A stretch of 64,000 nt of DNA from Cyanobacteria bacterium FACHB-63 (GTDB lineage: Bacteria; Cyanobacteriota; Cyanobacteriia; Leptolyngbyales; Leptolyngbyaceae), in the NCBI GenBank assembly GCA_014695255.1, contig JACJNX010000099.1:23447-87446 (forward strand), read 5' to 3'. Within the stretch, counting starts at the first letter, position 1. Each line of letters starts with the position of its first letter. The notes under the pieces were generated by a model that ran no database searches, was not told the origin of the DNA, and saw only the letters and a program-made list of their open reading frames with translations. This document shows, piece after piece, positions 17,113 to 25,848 of this stretch. Position numbers and translations under genes: made by a program.

Positions 17113-17298
17113 CTAGACATCCGCAGCGCCTTCAGCAACCCGATTTTCACCTTGATCGCCTTCAGACTCATCGCGGTTGCCATCAAATCGTCTGCCACGA
17201 TTGCCAAAACGTCCCGTATTCGTGCGCTTACGGAACTTACGTGCATATGCTTGGTTACGCAGAGCTTTTTCTTTTTTCTGGTTGCGGCGTTTAGCCAT
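17113..17298 (-). CDS. Small basic cyanobacterial protein
   Basis: A 61-residue protein starting MAKRRNQKKEKALRNQAYAR, strongly basic in its first 35 residues, then Gly/Arg/Asn-rich and finally acidic. Similar short basic proteins with this N-terminus occur widely in cyanobacteria without assigned function; the composition suggests RNA or ribosome binding. An AGGGG Shine-Dalgarno sequence lies before the ATG and a terminator follows. Other frames here are open by chance. Confidence 0.65.
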   Translation of the reverse strand: MAKRRNQKKEKALRNQAYARKFRKRTNTGRFGNRGRRFDGNRDESEGDQGENRVAEGAADV

Positions 17299-17445
17299 TG
17301 TTTACCCCTTACTTTGTCACAGTCTTTGCTGAATTTAGACACAGTAGACGATTATATTCCATAACTGAGAAGTTTTTCCAGCTTATTGGTTTTATCAAAT
17401 CCAGACTACAGCTTAACCTGAAAGCCCGATTGCAGAAGTTAAATT

Positions 17446-18747
17446 TCAAATCAGTGACCGCGCTAGTTCCATCGCTTCTTCGCGGCTAGAAATCTTGCCT
17501 TCGGCTCGTGCAAGTTGCAGTGCTGCCAAAAGCCTTCCGATTTTTGGACTCGGCGGAATTTGGAGTGCACTGATTAAATCCTGTCCGGTTAAAATCGGAC
17601 TCGGATGCGCCACGGGATCAGCGGAATTAAGGAACCGATCGATCAGCATAGCCACACCTTCCACTGGAAGCTGAATCGCAAACCCAAGCAGCGCGATCGC
17701 AGGAAACACCGCACCGACGCTTTGAAAGAATTGATACTGCTGCGCCAGAGACCAATCAGAAATTACCGCTCCCGATTTCAACTGCGGCAGCGCTTTCAAA
17801 ACAGTACACACCGCTTGAATTTCTGCACGACTGTATTTCAGCCGCCACAACTGCGCCTCAGCCGCTTCGGGATCATCGGGCAAAAGACTCGCAAGCTTCG
17901 CGATCGTGACCCAAGTTCGGACTGATCCTTTCGCTTCGGATGCTTTGGGAGTGCCGCGCACCGTCCGACTCAGTTCTGACCAAAACTCTGTCCAAGTTTC
18001 CTGCAAATGCACGGTAACATGATCGATCGCAGCAATTTGTGCGAGACGATCCGATGTTGCACTCGGAAACCAGTCCTGCAATACCCCATCTTTCCAGGCA
18101 GTCTTGATCCAGCTTGTGCCCCGTGCTGTTCCTAAAAGATAGTTCAGCTCAGATTGCACTCGTTCAGCCGCAATTCTACTCAGATTTGATGCAAGCTGAC
18201 AGATCGCGGCTTGGGTTTCGGACTCTAGCGCAAATCCAAGCTGAGCCGCTTGGCGGTAAGCTCTTAGCAGGCGGAGCGGATCTTCTGATAAGTTCTCAAC
18301 CGACACCATTCTGAGCCGCTTTTGCTGCAAATCCTCGTATCCCTGTAGCGGATCGAGCAAGTCTTTGGTGTGGGGATTGTAGGCGATCGCATTCACGGTA
18401 AAATCCCGTCGCCGTAAGTCGTCTTCTAGCGTTTCTCCCACCTGAAGCGCAAAATCCGCCGTCCCTTGTGGAAATACAACGCGGGCGATTTGGCGCTCGG
18501 CATCCAACACCACAAATCCAGCGCGATAATGCCGAGCGATCGCTTGTGCCGTTTCAACAGCATCGTTCGGCAAGACAAAATCGAGATCGAGATATTCGGA
18601 ATGACGATCCAGCAGTGCATCTCGTACCGTACCGCCGACTAGACACGCAGATTTAGGCAGCCACTTTAGACTGAAGGGCCATGTTTCCGGAGAGAGAGCC
18701 GACGAAACCAATGCCACGTTGCGATAATGTTCTAACTGCAAATTCAC
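17446..18747 (-). CDS. cca: CCA tRNA nucleotidyltransferase family protein
   Basis: A 433-residue class II nucleotidyltransferase that adds or repairs the 3' CCA of tRNA. The catalytic head shows CLVGGTVRDALL and EYLDLDFVL (metal-binding acids), then DDLRRRDFTVNAIAYN, the DPLQGYEDLQQKRLRMV hinge and LSEDPLRLLRAYRQAAQLGF. The C-terminal helical body is divergent. Some bacteria split CC- and A-adding activities between two enzymes, which cannot be excluded here. Confidence 0.92.
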   Translation of the reverse strand: MNLQLEHYRNVALVSSALSPETWPFSLKWLPKSACLVGGTVRDALLDRHSEYLDLDFVLPNDAVETAQAIARHYRAGFVVLDAERQIARVVFPQGTADFALQVGETLEDDLRRRDFTVNAIAYNPHTKDLLDPLQGYEDLQQKRLRMVSVENLSEDPLRLLRAYRQAAQLGFALESETQAAICQLASNLSRIAAERVQSELNYLLGTARGTSWIKTAWKDGVLQDWFPSATSDRLAQIAAIDHVTVHLQETWTEFWSELSRTVRGTPKASEAKGSVRTWVTIAKLASLLPDDPEAAEAQLWRLKYSRAEIQAVCTVLKALPQLKSGAVISDWSLAQQYQFFQSVGAVFPAIALLGFAIQLPVEGVAMLIDRFLNSADPVAHPSPILTGQDLISALQIPPSPKIGRLLAALQLARAEGKISSREEAMELARSLI

Positions 18748-18929
18748 GCGGAGCTAACCTAGATCGAAGTCGTACTTTAACAAAAAAATCGAGTCGGAGA
18801 AAAGCTTTCAACCGTTCGAGCGCAACATAAATCAACCTATTTGGGGTGATCAATTGAATGCGCCTGAGCTAGAGTAACAGAAAAGCAAGCAACCCACCCC
18901 TCTATTGTGATGCAGAGGAACCGGAAACC

Positions 18930-19178
18930 ATGTGTATTTGCGTAAATTGCCATTATGTCGATCGCTGCACTACCTACAATGCGGTCGAAACTCAGCACGA
19001 ACAGCCTCATTTGACCGAAACCCCTGATTTTGAAGCGGTTGAACCAACGATCAATGTGAATATTCGCGATCGTGGGGATCATATCGAAATGGAGTGGGAT
19101 GTCGTCGGTTGCCTCAGCTTCAAAGAAGAGAAAGGAAAGTGGGCGAAGCTCAGACCCGGAGAATTAATCCCAACTTAA
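18930..19178 (+). CDS. ycf34: Ycf34-family iron-sulfur protein
   Basis: An 82-residue protein with the diagnostic MCICVNCHYVDRC N-terminus (cysteines 2, 4, 7 and 13), followed by E-HEQPHLTETPDFEAVEPTINVNI and a C-terminal strand with MEWDVVGC. In Synechocystis Ycf34 binds an iron-sulfur cluster and affects photosynthetic electron transport. It is restricted to cyanobacteria and algal plastids, which supports the taxonomic assignment of the window. Confidence 0.95.
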   Translation: MCICVNCHYVDRCTTYNAVETQHEQPHLTETPDFEAVEPTINVNIRDRGDHIEMEWDVVGCLSFKEEKGKWAKLRPGELIPT

Positions 19179-19215
19179 CAAAACGCATCCGTAAATTCCG
19201 ATTACGCTGTGTAAT

Positions 19216-19275
19216 TTGAGACCTGCTTCCGGGGAACGCTAGGGAAAACCTTACTCCGCGAGAAGCAGGTTTCAA
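19216..19275 (+). promoter_or_regulatory. Leader stem that ends at a start codon
   Basis: TTGAGACCTGCTTC (19216-19229) pairs with GAAGCAGGTTTCAA (19262-19275) as a 14-bp stem with a single G-U pair. The 32-base interior holds a smaller AGG-AAAA-CCT hairpin. The 3' arm ends two bases before the ATG of the TPR gene at 19278 and contains the only purine-rich Shine-Dalgarno-like bases (AAGCAGG). The fold would therefore hide the ribosome-binding site. It fits no riboswitch class I can recognise. Confidence 0.6.
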
Positions 19276-19277
19276 TT

Positions 19278-20693
19278 ATGCGTTTTATTCGTCGTTCTTC
19301 GTGTCATCTCACCGCCGCAATTGCCGCGATCGGGCTTGCCGCCGCTCCTGCATTGGCTCAAGATGCCAAACCTGATGTGCCAAAGCCGACTCCGGAGGCA
19401 GCAGAGCGAATTCAGCAGGCAAAAAACTTTTTCAGCCAGGGCGAAGATCGTACCCGCGATGCCAAATATCGTGATGCGCTGGAGTCTTACAATCAGGCAA
19501 TTCGACTGAATCCAAGCTGGAGCAGTCCTTATGTGAGTCGGGGGGCAGTGCGATCGCAGCTTGGCGATCATCAAGGCGCAATCCAAGACCTCGACCAAGC
19601 CGCGCAAATGAATCCCACCGATGCGCTGATCTACGCACATCGGGGCAGTGCGCGATTCAGTTTGGGAGAAACCGACGCTGCACTCGCGGATTTAAATCAA
19701 GCCATTCAGCTAAATCCCAACTTAGCCAGTGCTTACGTGAATCGCGGGTATATTCGGACTCAACTGCAAAGTTGGGATGAAGCGATCGCGGATTTTGACC
19801 AGGCGTTACGAGTTGCGCCGAAGTTTGCGCCTGCTTTGGTGAATCGGGGTTTTGTCAAGTTACGCCAGGGCGATCGTCAGGCGGCACTGATTGATCTAAA
19901 CGAAGCGATTAAGTTGCAGCCGAATTCTGCTGAAGCCTTTGTTGCCCGTGGCACGATTCAACATGAAATCGGAGAATCAGACAGCGCGATCGCGGACTTT
20001 TCTCAAGCGATCCGACTCAAGCCGGTGTTAGCCGATGCCTACTATAACCGCGCTCAAGTGAATGCAAAACTTGGTTTTCTGGAAGCGGCTGAGGCGGATT
20101 TAACCAAACTCACTACGCTCAACCCGAACCAAGCAGCTTTCTTTCATCAACGCGGCATGATTCGCGCTGCACTCAACAATCCAGAAGGTGCGATCGCAGA
20201 CTACAACCAAGCGTTAAAACTCGATCCGAATTTTGCACCTGCAATCAAGAGTCGGGGAGATTTGCGGGCGGTGAGCGGTGACAAACAAGGCGCGATCGCA
20301 GATTATTCTCAAGCAGTGCAAATTCAGCCGAATTTTGCAGCAGCGCTATCTCAACGAGCGGAGTTGAGGGCGAAACTGGGCGATCGATCTGGAGCAACTC
20401 AGGATTTTAGTGCTGCTGTAGAGGCAGATAGCAGCAATCCGGATGCTTACGAAAATCGTGGCGAAGCGAGAATGAAAAGTGGAGATTTGCAGGGTGCGAT
20501 CGCGGATTTTAGCCAAGCGATTAGCCTGGATTCGAGTCGAGCGCAGGCGCTTTATCACCGAGGCGTTTTGCTCAAGCGGATGGGTAATCGGCAGAGCGCG
20601 ATCGCGGATCTGCAACGGGCAGCCGATCTATATTTGCAAAAAGGCGATGCGGAAGGCTACCGAAACACGCTGGCACAGATTAATCAAAGGTAG
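19278..20693 (+). CDS. Exported TPR-repeat protein
   Basis: A 471-residue protein with a signal peptide (residues about 1-28, ending APALAQ-D), then about eleven consecutive 34-residue TPR units of the ANRG--R--LGD--GAI-DY-QAL-L-P type spanning about residues 45-455. Such superhelical scaffolds in cyanobacteria act in lumenal or periplasmic complex assembly. Units are so regular that length variation between strains would be no surprise. The start codon sits at the foot of the leader stem at 19216-19275. Confidence 0.85.
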   Translation: MRFIRRSSCHLTAAIAAIGLAAAPALAQDAKPDVPKPTPEAAERIQQAKNFFSQGEDRTRDAKYRDALESYNQAIRLNPSWSSPYVSRGAVRSQLGDHQGAIQDLDQAAQMNPTDALIYAHRGSARFSLGETDAALADLNQAIQLNPNLASAYVNRGYIRTQLQSWDEAIADFDQALRVAPKFAPALVNRGFVKLRQGDRQAALIDLNEAIKLQPNSAEAFVARGTIQHEIGESDSAIADFSQAIRLKPVLADAYYNRAQVNAKLGFLEAAEADLTKLTTLNPNQAAFFHQRGMIRAALNNPEGAIADYNQALKLDPNFAPAIKSRGDLRAVSGDKQGAIADYSQAVQIQPNFAAALSQRAELRAKLGDRSGATQDFSAAVEADSSNPDAYENRGEARMKSGDLQGAIADFSQAISLDSSRAQALYHRGVLLKRMGNRQSAIADLQRAADLYLQKGDAEGYRNTLAQINQR

Positions 20694-20729
20694 TGGTTGA
20701 ATCAATCTGAAGCTCCTTGATTCAATGTG

Positions 20730-20914
20730 AGTTCGACATAAGTTCTTAGCTACGTTTGCAGCGATAGGAAGCCCCCTAAATCCCCCATTCTGCGGGACTT
20801 AGAGAACAGCAATTCCCCAATTTGAAGAAGTTTCTTATCCTTCAAAGTCCCCCACTCATGGGGGATTTAGGGGGCAGAAGACGACTAAAACGAAGCGAAA
20901 AAACTCGTCGAACT
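20730..20914. mobile_element. MITE-like element with CCCCCTAAATCCCCC arms
   Basis: AGTTCGAC at 20730 is repeated inverted at 20907-20914. Inside, GCCCCCTAAATCCCCCA (20771-20787) and TGGGGGATTTAGGGGGC (20859-20875) are a perfect 17-bp inverted pair. Both ends continue into related TTCGCTTCG/CGTTTGCAGCG-like bases. No coding sequence is present, so it is a non-autonomous dispersed repeat of a kind common in cyanobacteria. A shorter, degenerate relative is at 40399-40504. Confidence 0.75.
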
Positions 20915-20923
20915 GACGTTAAT

Positions 20924-21751
20924 TCAGGATTTTTTAGAGCCAAGTAATTGTGATCGCACCGCTTCGATCGTTGAATTTTTTTCTTGTTGTTCCAATCCAT
21001 CTAACAATGCGAGTAGTTTTGCTGTAAGCGGCACTCCAAGCTTCAGCGATTCAAGTTTTTCTACTTCAGCAAACACAGCTTCGGGTACTCCCTCAAGCGC
21101 TAACGTCCCTCGATCGAGAACAATTACCCAGTCTGCCCAGCGATACACCCACTCTAGATCGTGAGTTGCCATGACGATCGTGGTTCCTGCTGCGTGTATG
21201 TTGTCTAAGCTTTGAGCAAGGGCACGAGTGTGGAGCGGATCGAGATAAGCGGTTGGCTCATCGAGCAGCAGCAATTCAGGCTGCAAAACCATCACGCCTG
21301 CAAGAGAAACGCGCTTCTTTTGTCCTAAGCTTAGCTGGTGAATTGGACGATTTGCTAACTCAGTTAAACCGAATTCATTGAGCACTGGAGCGATCGCGCT
21401 TTCAATTTGTGAATCTTTCCAGCCTAGATTACATAAACCATAGGAAATATCTTCGATTACGGTTGAGGCGATGACTTGCTGTTCGGGATTTTGGAAGACT
21501 AAGCCAACTTTTTGCCGCAAATTAATTAGCGATCGACGATCGTATTTCAGTCGTTCACCTTGCCAGTAAATTTCGCCATTCTGCGGTTGATATAGCCCGT
21601 TTGCTAGTAGAAATAAAGTCGTTTTACCACAGCCATTTTGACCGATTAAAGCAATCCGTTTTGCGCTCGGAATTTGCAGCGTTAAGTCTCGAATTGCAGG
21701 TTCTGTTACACCTGAATAAGTATAATTAACCTCGTGAAATTCTAAAAGCAT
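20924..21751 (-). CDS. ECF/CbiO-type ABC transporter ATPase
   Basis: A 275-residue ATPase component. Walker A is GQNGCGKTT, Q-loop in VFQNPEQQVI, signature LSLGQKKRVSLAGV, Walker B LLLLDEPTAYLDP and the switch histidine in ATHDLEW. The NPEQQ-I segment is typical of CbiO/EcfA proteins, which power uptake of cobalt, nickel or vitamins. The ATG at 21751 is chosen because it begins the domain (MLLEFHEVNYTYSG) and overlaps the end of the EcfT gene by 10 bases. No substrate-binding S component is adjacent, so the ligand is unknown. Confidence 0.9.
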   Translation of the reverse strand: MLLEFHEVNYTYSGVTEPAIRDLTLQIPSAKRIALIGQNGCGKTTLFLLANGLYQPQNGEIYWQGERLKYDRRSLINLRQKVGLVFQNPEQQVIASTVIEDISYGLCNLGWKDSQIESAIAPVLNEFGLTELANRPIHQLSLGQKKRVSLAGVMVLQPELLLLDEPTAYLDPLHTRALAQSLDNIHAAGTTIVMATHDLEWVYRWADWVIVLDRGTLALEGVPEAVFAEVEKLESLKLGVPLTAKLLALLDGLEQQEKNSTIEAVRSQLLGSKKS

Positions 21752-22527
21752 AGGCTCAGTAAAAGCAGAAAACAGCCGAGAATGGCTTCGATCGTATATC
21801 GTCGTGAGGGCTGATATTGCTGCGGTGACCAAACTCGAAATGTCCCATTAAAGCCCCTTGAAGCCGTTGATAAAACAAATTGCCGATAGTTTTCCATTGT
21901 TTTACGGAAAAGTTGACTGACTAAAAGACTCAAACTATAGTACCAGCGTTGATAAGTGCGGTATCCATTTCGCGAATGTTGAGCCGTCCAAAGTTCACTT
22001 GCAGTAGACAGCAAAATAAAAATAAATCGATACATTAATAGCAATAGTTCAGCTAATATCTCCGGGCATCGTACTTGTCGCATTACCTGCAATATTTCTG
22101 AAAATGGAGTTGTTAATAATAGGAAATAGAGAGATGAAACTGTCGCGATCGTGCGCGTAAAAATCAATCCTGCTTGTAACACTCCCTGCTGACTAAGATA
22201 CAGGTAATGTGTACCCATTGAGAAACCCGATAACACATCTGTCTGAATTCTTGATCGTTCAGACAATGCAACTCCAGCAATCAATAATGCAGGAATACTT
22301 GTAAACCAAAATGCGATCGCAACACTCAACATTCGCCCGTAAACCTTGCTCGGAATTCCTGCATAATTCACAATCCAAATGCTCATCCACAGCGCGATCG
22401 CACACTGCACGATCGGACGAGTAATTAACGCAAAAACTAGTACAATCCCCGCAAACAGTACCTTCTGTTGCGGGGGCAATCTCCGTAATCGATTGCGATA
22501 AGAAAACGTATCAATCCAAAGCTGCAT
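21742..22527 (-). CDS. ECF/CbiQ-type transporter transmembrane protein
   Basis: A 261-residue membrane protein with about five hydrophobic helices, the first from residue 24 on, and the coupling region that couples to the ATPase (RGFNGTFRVWS). The arginine-rich ASRGF segment matches the A-R-G coupling motifs of the T component. It lies between a methyltransferase gene (3 bases upstream) and the ATPase gene (10-base overlap), forming a three-gene operon. Confidence 0.82.
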   Translation of the reverse strand: MQLWIDTFSYRNRLRRLPPQQKVLFAGIVLVFALITRPIVQCAIALWMSIWIVNYAGIPSKVYGRMLSVAIAFWFTSIPALLIAGVALSERSRIQTDVLSGFSMGTHYLYLSQQGVLQAGLIFTRTIATVSSLYFLLLTTPFSEILQVMRQVRCPEILAELLLLMYRFIFILLSTASELWTAQHSRNGYRTYQRWYYSLSLLVSQLFRKTMENYRQFVLSTASRGFNGTFRVWSPQQYQPSRRYTIEAILGCFLLLLSLCF

Positions 22528-22530
22528 CGG

Positions 22531-23445
22531 TTAACACGCTTGAGCGATCAAAGTACGATGACGCGGAGAATTGCAAGTGAGTGACGGTTGAGCAAATCCT
22601 GCCTGAACGATCGCCCCTTCCAAATCCAACGCAAAATACTGATCCAAATACGGCTCTGTACTTTTTAGCAATGTCAGGATGTACGGCGGCATTTTTGCAT
22701 AAACCTGAGAGCGCGGATTCATATCCATAATTGCGAGATGACCACCCGGACGCAGCAATCTTCTTGCTTCTTGAAGAATCGCGATCGCCGCATCCTGGGG
22801 CAATTCATGAAACAGCAAGCAAGCCGAAACTAAATCATACGAACCTGTAGGTAAATTCGTTGATTCAGCCGCAGCATGTTGCCAATGAATATCCGGACGA
22901 CTTCCGACGCGATACTCAGCTACTGCTAAAAAATGGGGTGAAAGATCTACTCCTGTCACCGTTGAGCCAGGAAACGTTTCTTGCAGCGCAACGGTACTCA
23001 TTCCCACACTGCACCCGAAATCAACAATATCCTTGGGTGCAGTTGAAATTTGAGCTTTCAAAACATCGTGATAACTTTGCCGCAATCGGCGATCTCCATC
23101 TTTACCTGCATCTTGCCAAATTCGAGCATGAACCGCATACGCTGCGACTTCCACTTCCGTTGCAGGTTCCCAACCTAAATTCCCGGCTTCATACGCATGA
23201 AACGGACGCAAATAGTACTCGGGATATTCCAGCTTAGGATTATTAACTTTTTCAAATTCTCCTGACCAATCTCGCGCCTGTAAATCGGCAACAATTTTTG
23301 TCCAGGGAACCCCGATCGATTCTGCGCGTTTCATCATCATATTTCGAGCGCGAACCCTCGCCAAATTAAACACAGGCGGAATCGATAAAATACCGTTAAC
23401 AATCCGGGAAGTCAAACTAGGCTTAGTTTCGCGAGCAGCTGTCAT
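22531..23445 (-). CDS. Class I SAM-dependent methyltransferase
   Basis: A 304-residue protein from the ATG at 23445 (MTAARETKPS). A family-specific N-terminal region with PEYYLRPFHAYEAGNLGWEPATEVE precedes the Rossmann core: IVDFGCSVGMSTVAL (motif I), VTGVDLSPHFLAVA (motif II), YDLVSACLLFHEL and LRPGGHLAIMDMNP. The substrate is unknown. The frame is open another 135 bases upstream, but that part is low quality and lies in the lexA divergent promoter region. Probably first gene of an operon with the ECF components. Confidence 0.82.
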   Translation of the reverse strand: MTAARETKPSLTSRIVNGILSIPPVFNLARVRARNMMMKRAESIGVPWTKIVADLQARDWSGEFEKVNNPKLEYPEYYLRPFHAYEAGNLGWEPATEVEVAAYAVHARIWQDAGKDGDRRLRQSYHDVLKAQISTAPKDIVDFGCSVGMSTVALQETFPGSTVTGVDLSPHFLAVAEYRVGSRPDIHWQHAAAESTNLPTGSYDLVSACLLFHELPQDAAIAILQEARRLLRPGGHLAIMDMNPRSQVYAKMPPYILTLLKSTEPYLDQYFALDLEGAIVQAGFAQPSLTCNSPRHRTLIAQAC

Positions 23446-23525
23446 ATCTAAATTTAGGATTTCATTAACGTTCCTAATTCTACAATCAGCGATCGCTCGA
23501 CAAATGACAGAATTAAAGATACAAA

Positions 23526-23538
23526 TGTTCTTAGAACA
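23526..23538. promoter_or_regulatory. Palindromic operator candidate in the lexA promoter region
   Basis: TGTTCTTAGAACA is a perfect palindrome between the divergent methyltransferase and lexA genes; a second half-like site GTGTTCTAAAATAC follows near 23581. The GTTCT/AGAAC words resemble cyanobacterial LexA-box half sites, so autoregulation is plausible. Confidence 0.5.
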
Positions 23539-23624
23539 ATAAACAAATTTACTAGACGACTGTACAAATTCGTGATACAAGTGTTCTAAAATACTTTAGT
23601 TATTCGTCATCTCTGTAGGAGTTT

Positions 23625-24245
23625 ATGGAACCCCTTACCGAAGCCCAACAACAACTTTACGACTGGCTGGTCGAATATATCCGCGACCACCAACACGCTC
23701 CATCGATTCGGCAAATGATGACCGCGATGAATCTCAAGTCTCCGGCTCCGGTTCAAAGCCGCTTAGAGCATCTCCGCAACAAGGGCTACATCGGTTGGAC
23801 AGAGGGGCAGGCGCGGACAATTCGGATTCTTAATCCGTTACCGCAAGGAGTCCCGATTCGGGGTGCGATCGCGGCAACGAGCTTGGTTGAAACGTTCCCA
23901 GATGTCGAAGTTGAGTATCTTGACCTGTCGAACTTGCTGCTGAAACCGAATCATTTCGCTCTGAAAGTGCGCGGTCACAGCATGATCGATGCGCTGATTG
24001 ATGACGGCGATATTGTGATTTTGCAGCCTGTAAACGACCCGAAAACGCTCAAAAATGAAACGATCGTCGCTGCCCATCATCAAGGTAAGTCCACGCTGAA
24101 ATATTTTGAGCGCAAAGGCAATAAAGTCATTCTCAAACCCGGCAATCCCAATCGTGAACTGTATCCAATGACCGAGGTTCCTGCTTCGGAAGTTGAGATT
24201 CAAGGAGTTCTAGTTGGGGTTTGGCGCGGCTACGGAAAGATCTAA
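23625..24245 (+). CDS. lexA: LexA repressor family protein
   Basis: A 206-residue LexA with an N-terminal winged helix (APSIRQMMTAMNLKSPAPVQSRLEHLR) and a C-terminal S24 peptidase-like domain. The catalytic pair is kept: Ser119 in RGHSMID and Lys159 in STLKYFE. The self-cleavage site, Ala-Gly in most LexA proteins, reads Ala84-Thr85 in GAIAATS. In cyanobacteria LexA often regulates carbon, redox or motility genes rather than a classic SOS response, so slow or absent cleavage would not be surprising. A GGAG Shine-Dalgarno sequence lies before the ATG. Confidence 0.93.
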   Translation: MEPLTEAQQQLYDWLVEYIRDHQHAPSIRQMMTAMNLKSPAPVQSRLEHLRNKGYIGWTEGQARTIRILNPLPQGVPIRGAIAATSLVETFPDVEVEYLDLSNLLLKPNHFALKVRGHSMIDALIDDGDIVILQPVNDPKTLKNETIVAAHHQGKSTLKYFERKGNKVILKPGNPNRELYPMTEVPASEVEIQGVLVGVWRGYGKI

Positions 24246-24329
24246 GTTGAGTCGAATTCTAGAATGAACAAATAAATGGGACGTTGCTATTGGATGTTCC
24301 CGTTTCTTCAATTTTGCAGATTACAGGTG

Positions 24330-24385
24330 ATTGCACTAATGCCGTTGAGACAAACTTAATTGCGTCTCAACGGCATTAGTGCAAT
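24330..24385. repeat. 22-bp perfect inverted repeat
   Basis: ATTGCACTAATGCCGTTGAGAC (24330-24351) is mirrored exactly by 24364-24385 around a 12-base loop. It lies alone between lexA and the ampG-like gene. There is no T-tract and the stem is too long for an ordinary terminator, so it is probably a small mobile palindrome or a stable RNA structure. Confidence 0.85.
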
Positions 24386-24507
24386 ATCGTTACATCGGTT
24401 CCACAAACATTAACTGCGGAACAATCTTGGGGATTGTGCGATCGAAAATTCAAATCGCGCTGTCTGTGCGATGATGGCTAACGTTCTCGATTCGGCGCTT
24501 CATCCCC

Positions 24508-25848
24508 GTGAATATTCAACCCTATCTCAGAGTCTTTCAGAGCCGAAAAATGGCGGCTCTGATTTTATTGGGCTTCTCATCTGGTTTGCCGTTTTACTTA
24601 ACTGGAAAAGATCCGCTTCAAGCTTGGTTAAGTAAGGAAGGAGTCGATTTGAAGGTGATTGCAGCCTTTAGTGTGGCAGCGATTCCCTATTCGCTCAAAT
24701 TCTTGTGGTCGCCCTTTCTCGATCGCTTTGTGCCCCCGCTGCTTGGACGCAGACGCGGTTGGCTGATTGTGAGCCAGATTATTTTGCTACTTGCGATCGG
24801 CTGGATGGCATTTCAAGACACTAGCCAGCTTCAACAAGTCGCGGTTAATTCGGTGGATGTCTGTCGAAATGAAACGGTATTCAAAGGCTTTTGTGAGTTT
24901 TGGCAGACAATACGATCGCTTTCAGTTAGCCCGTTTTTCTTAGCTGCCTTGGTGGTGGCATTTTTTAGCGCGAGTCAAGATATTGTCGCCGATGCCTATC
25001 GAACCGAGGTTTTACAAGAATACGAACGGGGTGCGGGAGCTTCAGTGTTTTTGCTCGGCTATCGGTTAGCGATTTTAGTCGCGGGGGCAGTCACGTTTTA
25101 TCTAGCGGGAGTCATGCCTTGGCGATGGGTGTATGTGATTATGGCGCTGTTGATGTCGATCGGTGTGATTAGTTCACTCATTGCACCAGAGCCGACGACG
25201 CAAGTTCGACCGCCTGAGACGCTAAGAGAATCGGTTGTTTTGCCGTTTCAGGACTTTATTGGGCGAAATGGAGCCGGACGAGCGATCGCAATCCTCGCGT
25301 TTATTGTGGTATATCGGCTAGGCGACTCTTTGTTGCGAAATGTGGCAACGCCGTTTTTATTAGATAAAGGACTGAAATTTAGTCCCGAAGATTTAGCCAC
25401 ACCGAGAGCCTTGAGTATTGCGGCGGTAATTGTGGGAACGCTCGCAGGTGGGGCAATCATGACACGGGTTGGGATAAACCGATCGCTCTGGTTTTTTGCA
25501 GTGCTGCAAGCAAGTGGAAATTTGCTTTATGTTCTGCTTGCCGAAGTTGGAAAGAGTTTTCCCTTGATGGTTCTAGCAATTAATTTAGAAAACTTTTGTG
25601 CGGGGCTAGAATCGGCAGCGTTTGTGGCGTTTTTGATGAGTTTGTGTAATCCCGGATTGTCGGCAACTCAGTACGCATTGTTATCTAGCTTAGCTGCATT
25701 TAGTCGTGATATTTTGGTTGCCCCTTCAGGACAGTGGGCACAGGCAATGGGCTGGACAGCGTTCTTTCTGCTGACGGCGGTTCTGGCGCTACCCGGATTA
25801 TTCCTGCTGCCCTTGTTTGCACCGTGGAAGGAGAAAAAGGCGGATTAA
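24508..25848 (+). CDS. AmpG-like MFS transporter
   Basis: A 446-residue major-facilitator protein with about twelve helices. The N-terminus, ILLGFSSGLPFYLTGKDPLQAWLSKEG and IPYSLKFLWSPFLDRF, is typical of AmpG, which imports anhydro-muropeptides for peptidoglycan recycling in proteobacteria. In cyanobacteria the substrate is unproven. Translation starts at a GTG. The last four bases overlap the convergent Uma2 gene. Confidence 0.85.
   Translation: MNIQPYLRVFQSRKMAALILLGFSSGLPFYLTGKDPLQAWLSKEGVDLKVIAAFSVAAIPYSLKFLWSPFLDRFVPPLLGRRRGWLIVSQIILLLAIGWMAFQDTSQLQQVAVNSVDVCRNETVFKGFCEFWQTIRSLSVSPFFLAALVVAFFSASQDIVADAYRTEVLQEYERGAGASVFLLGYRLAILVAGAVTFYLAGVMPWRWVYVIMALLMSIGVISSLIAPEPTTQVRPPETLRESVVLPFQDFIGRNGAGRAIAILAFIVVYRLGDSLLRNVATPFLLDKGLKFSPEDLATPRALSIAAVIVGTLAGGAIMTRVGINRSLWFFAVLQASGNLLYVLLAEVGKSFPLMVLAINLENFCAGLESAAFVAFLMSLCNPGLSATQYALLSSLAAFSRDILVAPSGQWAQAMGWTAFFLLTAVLALPGLFLLPLFAPWKEKKAD

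Noticed and set aside
19216..19275. Glutamine riboswitch or other known cyanobacterial riboswitch
   Set aside because: The stem layout and loop bases do not match any class I can recall.
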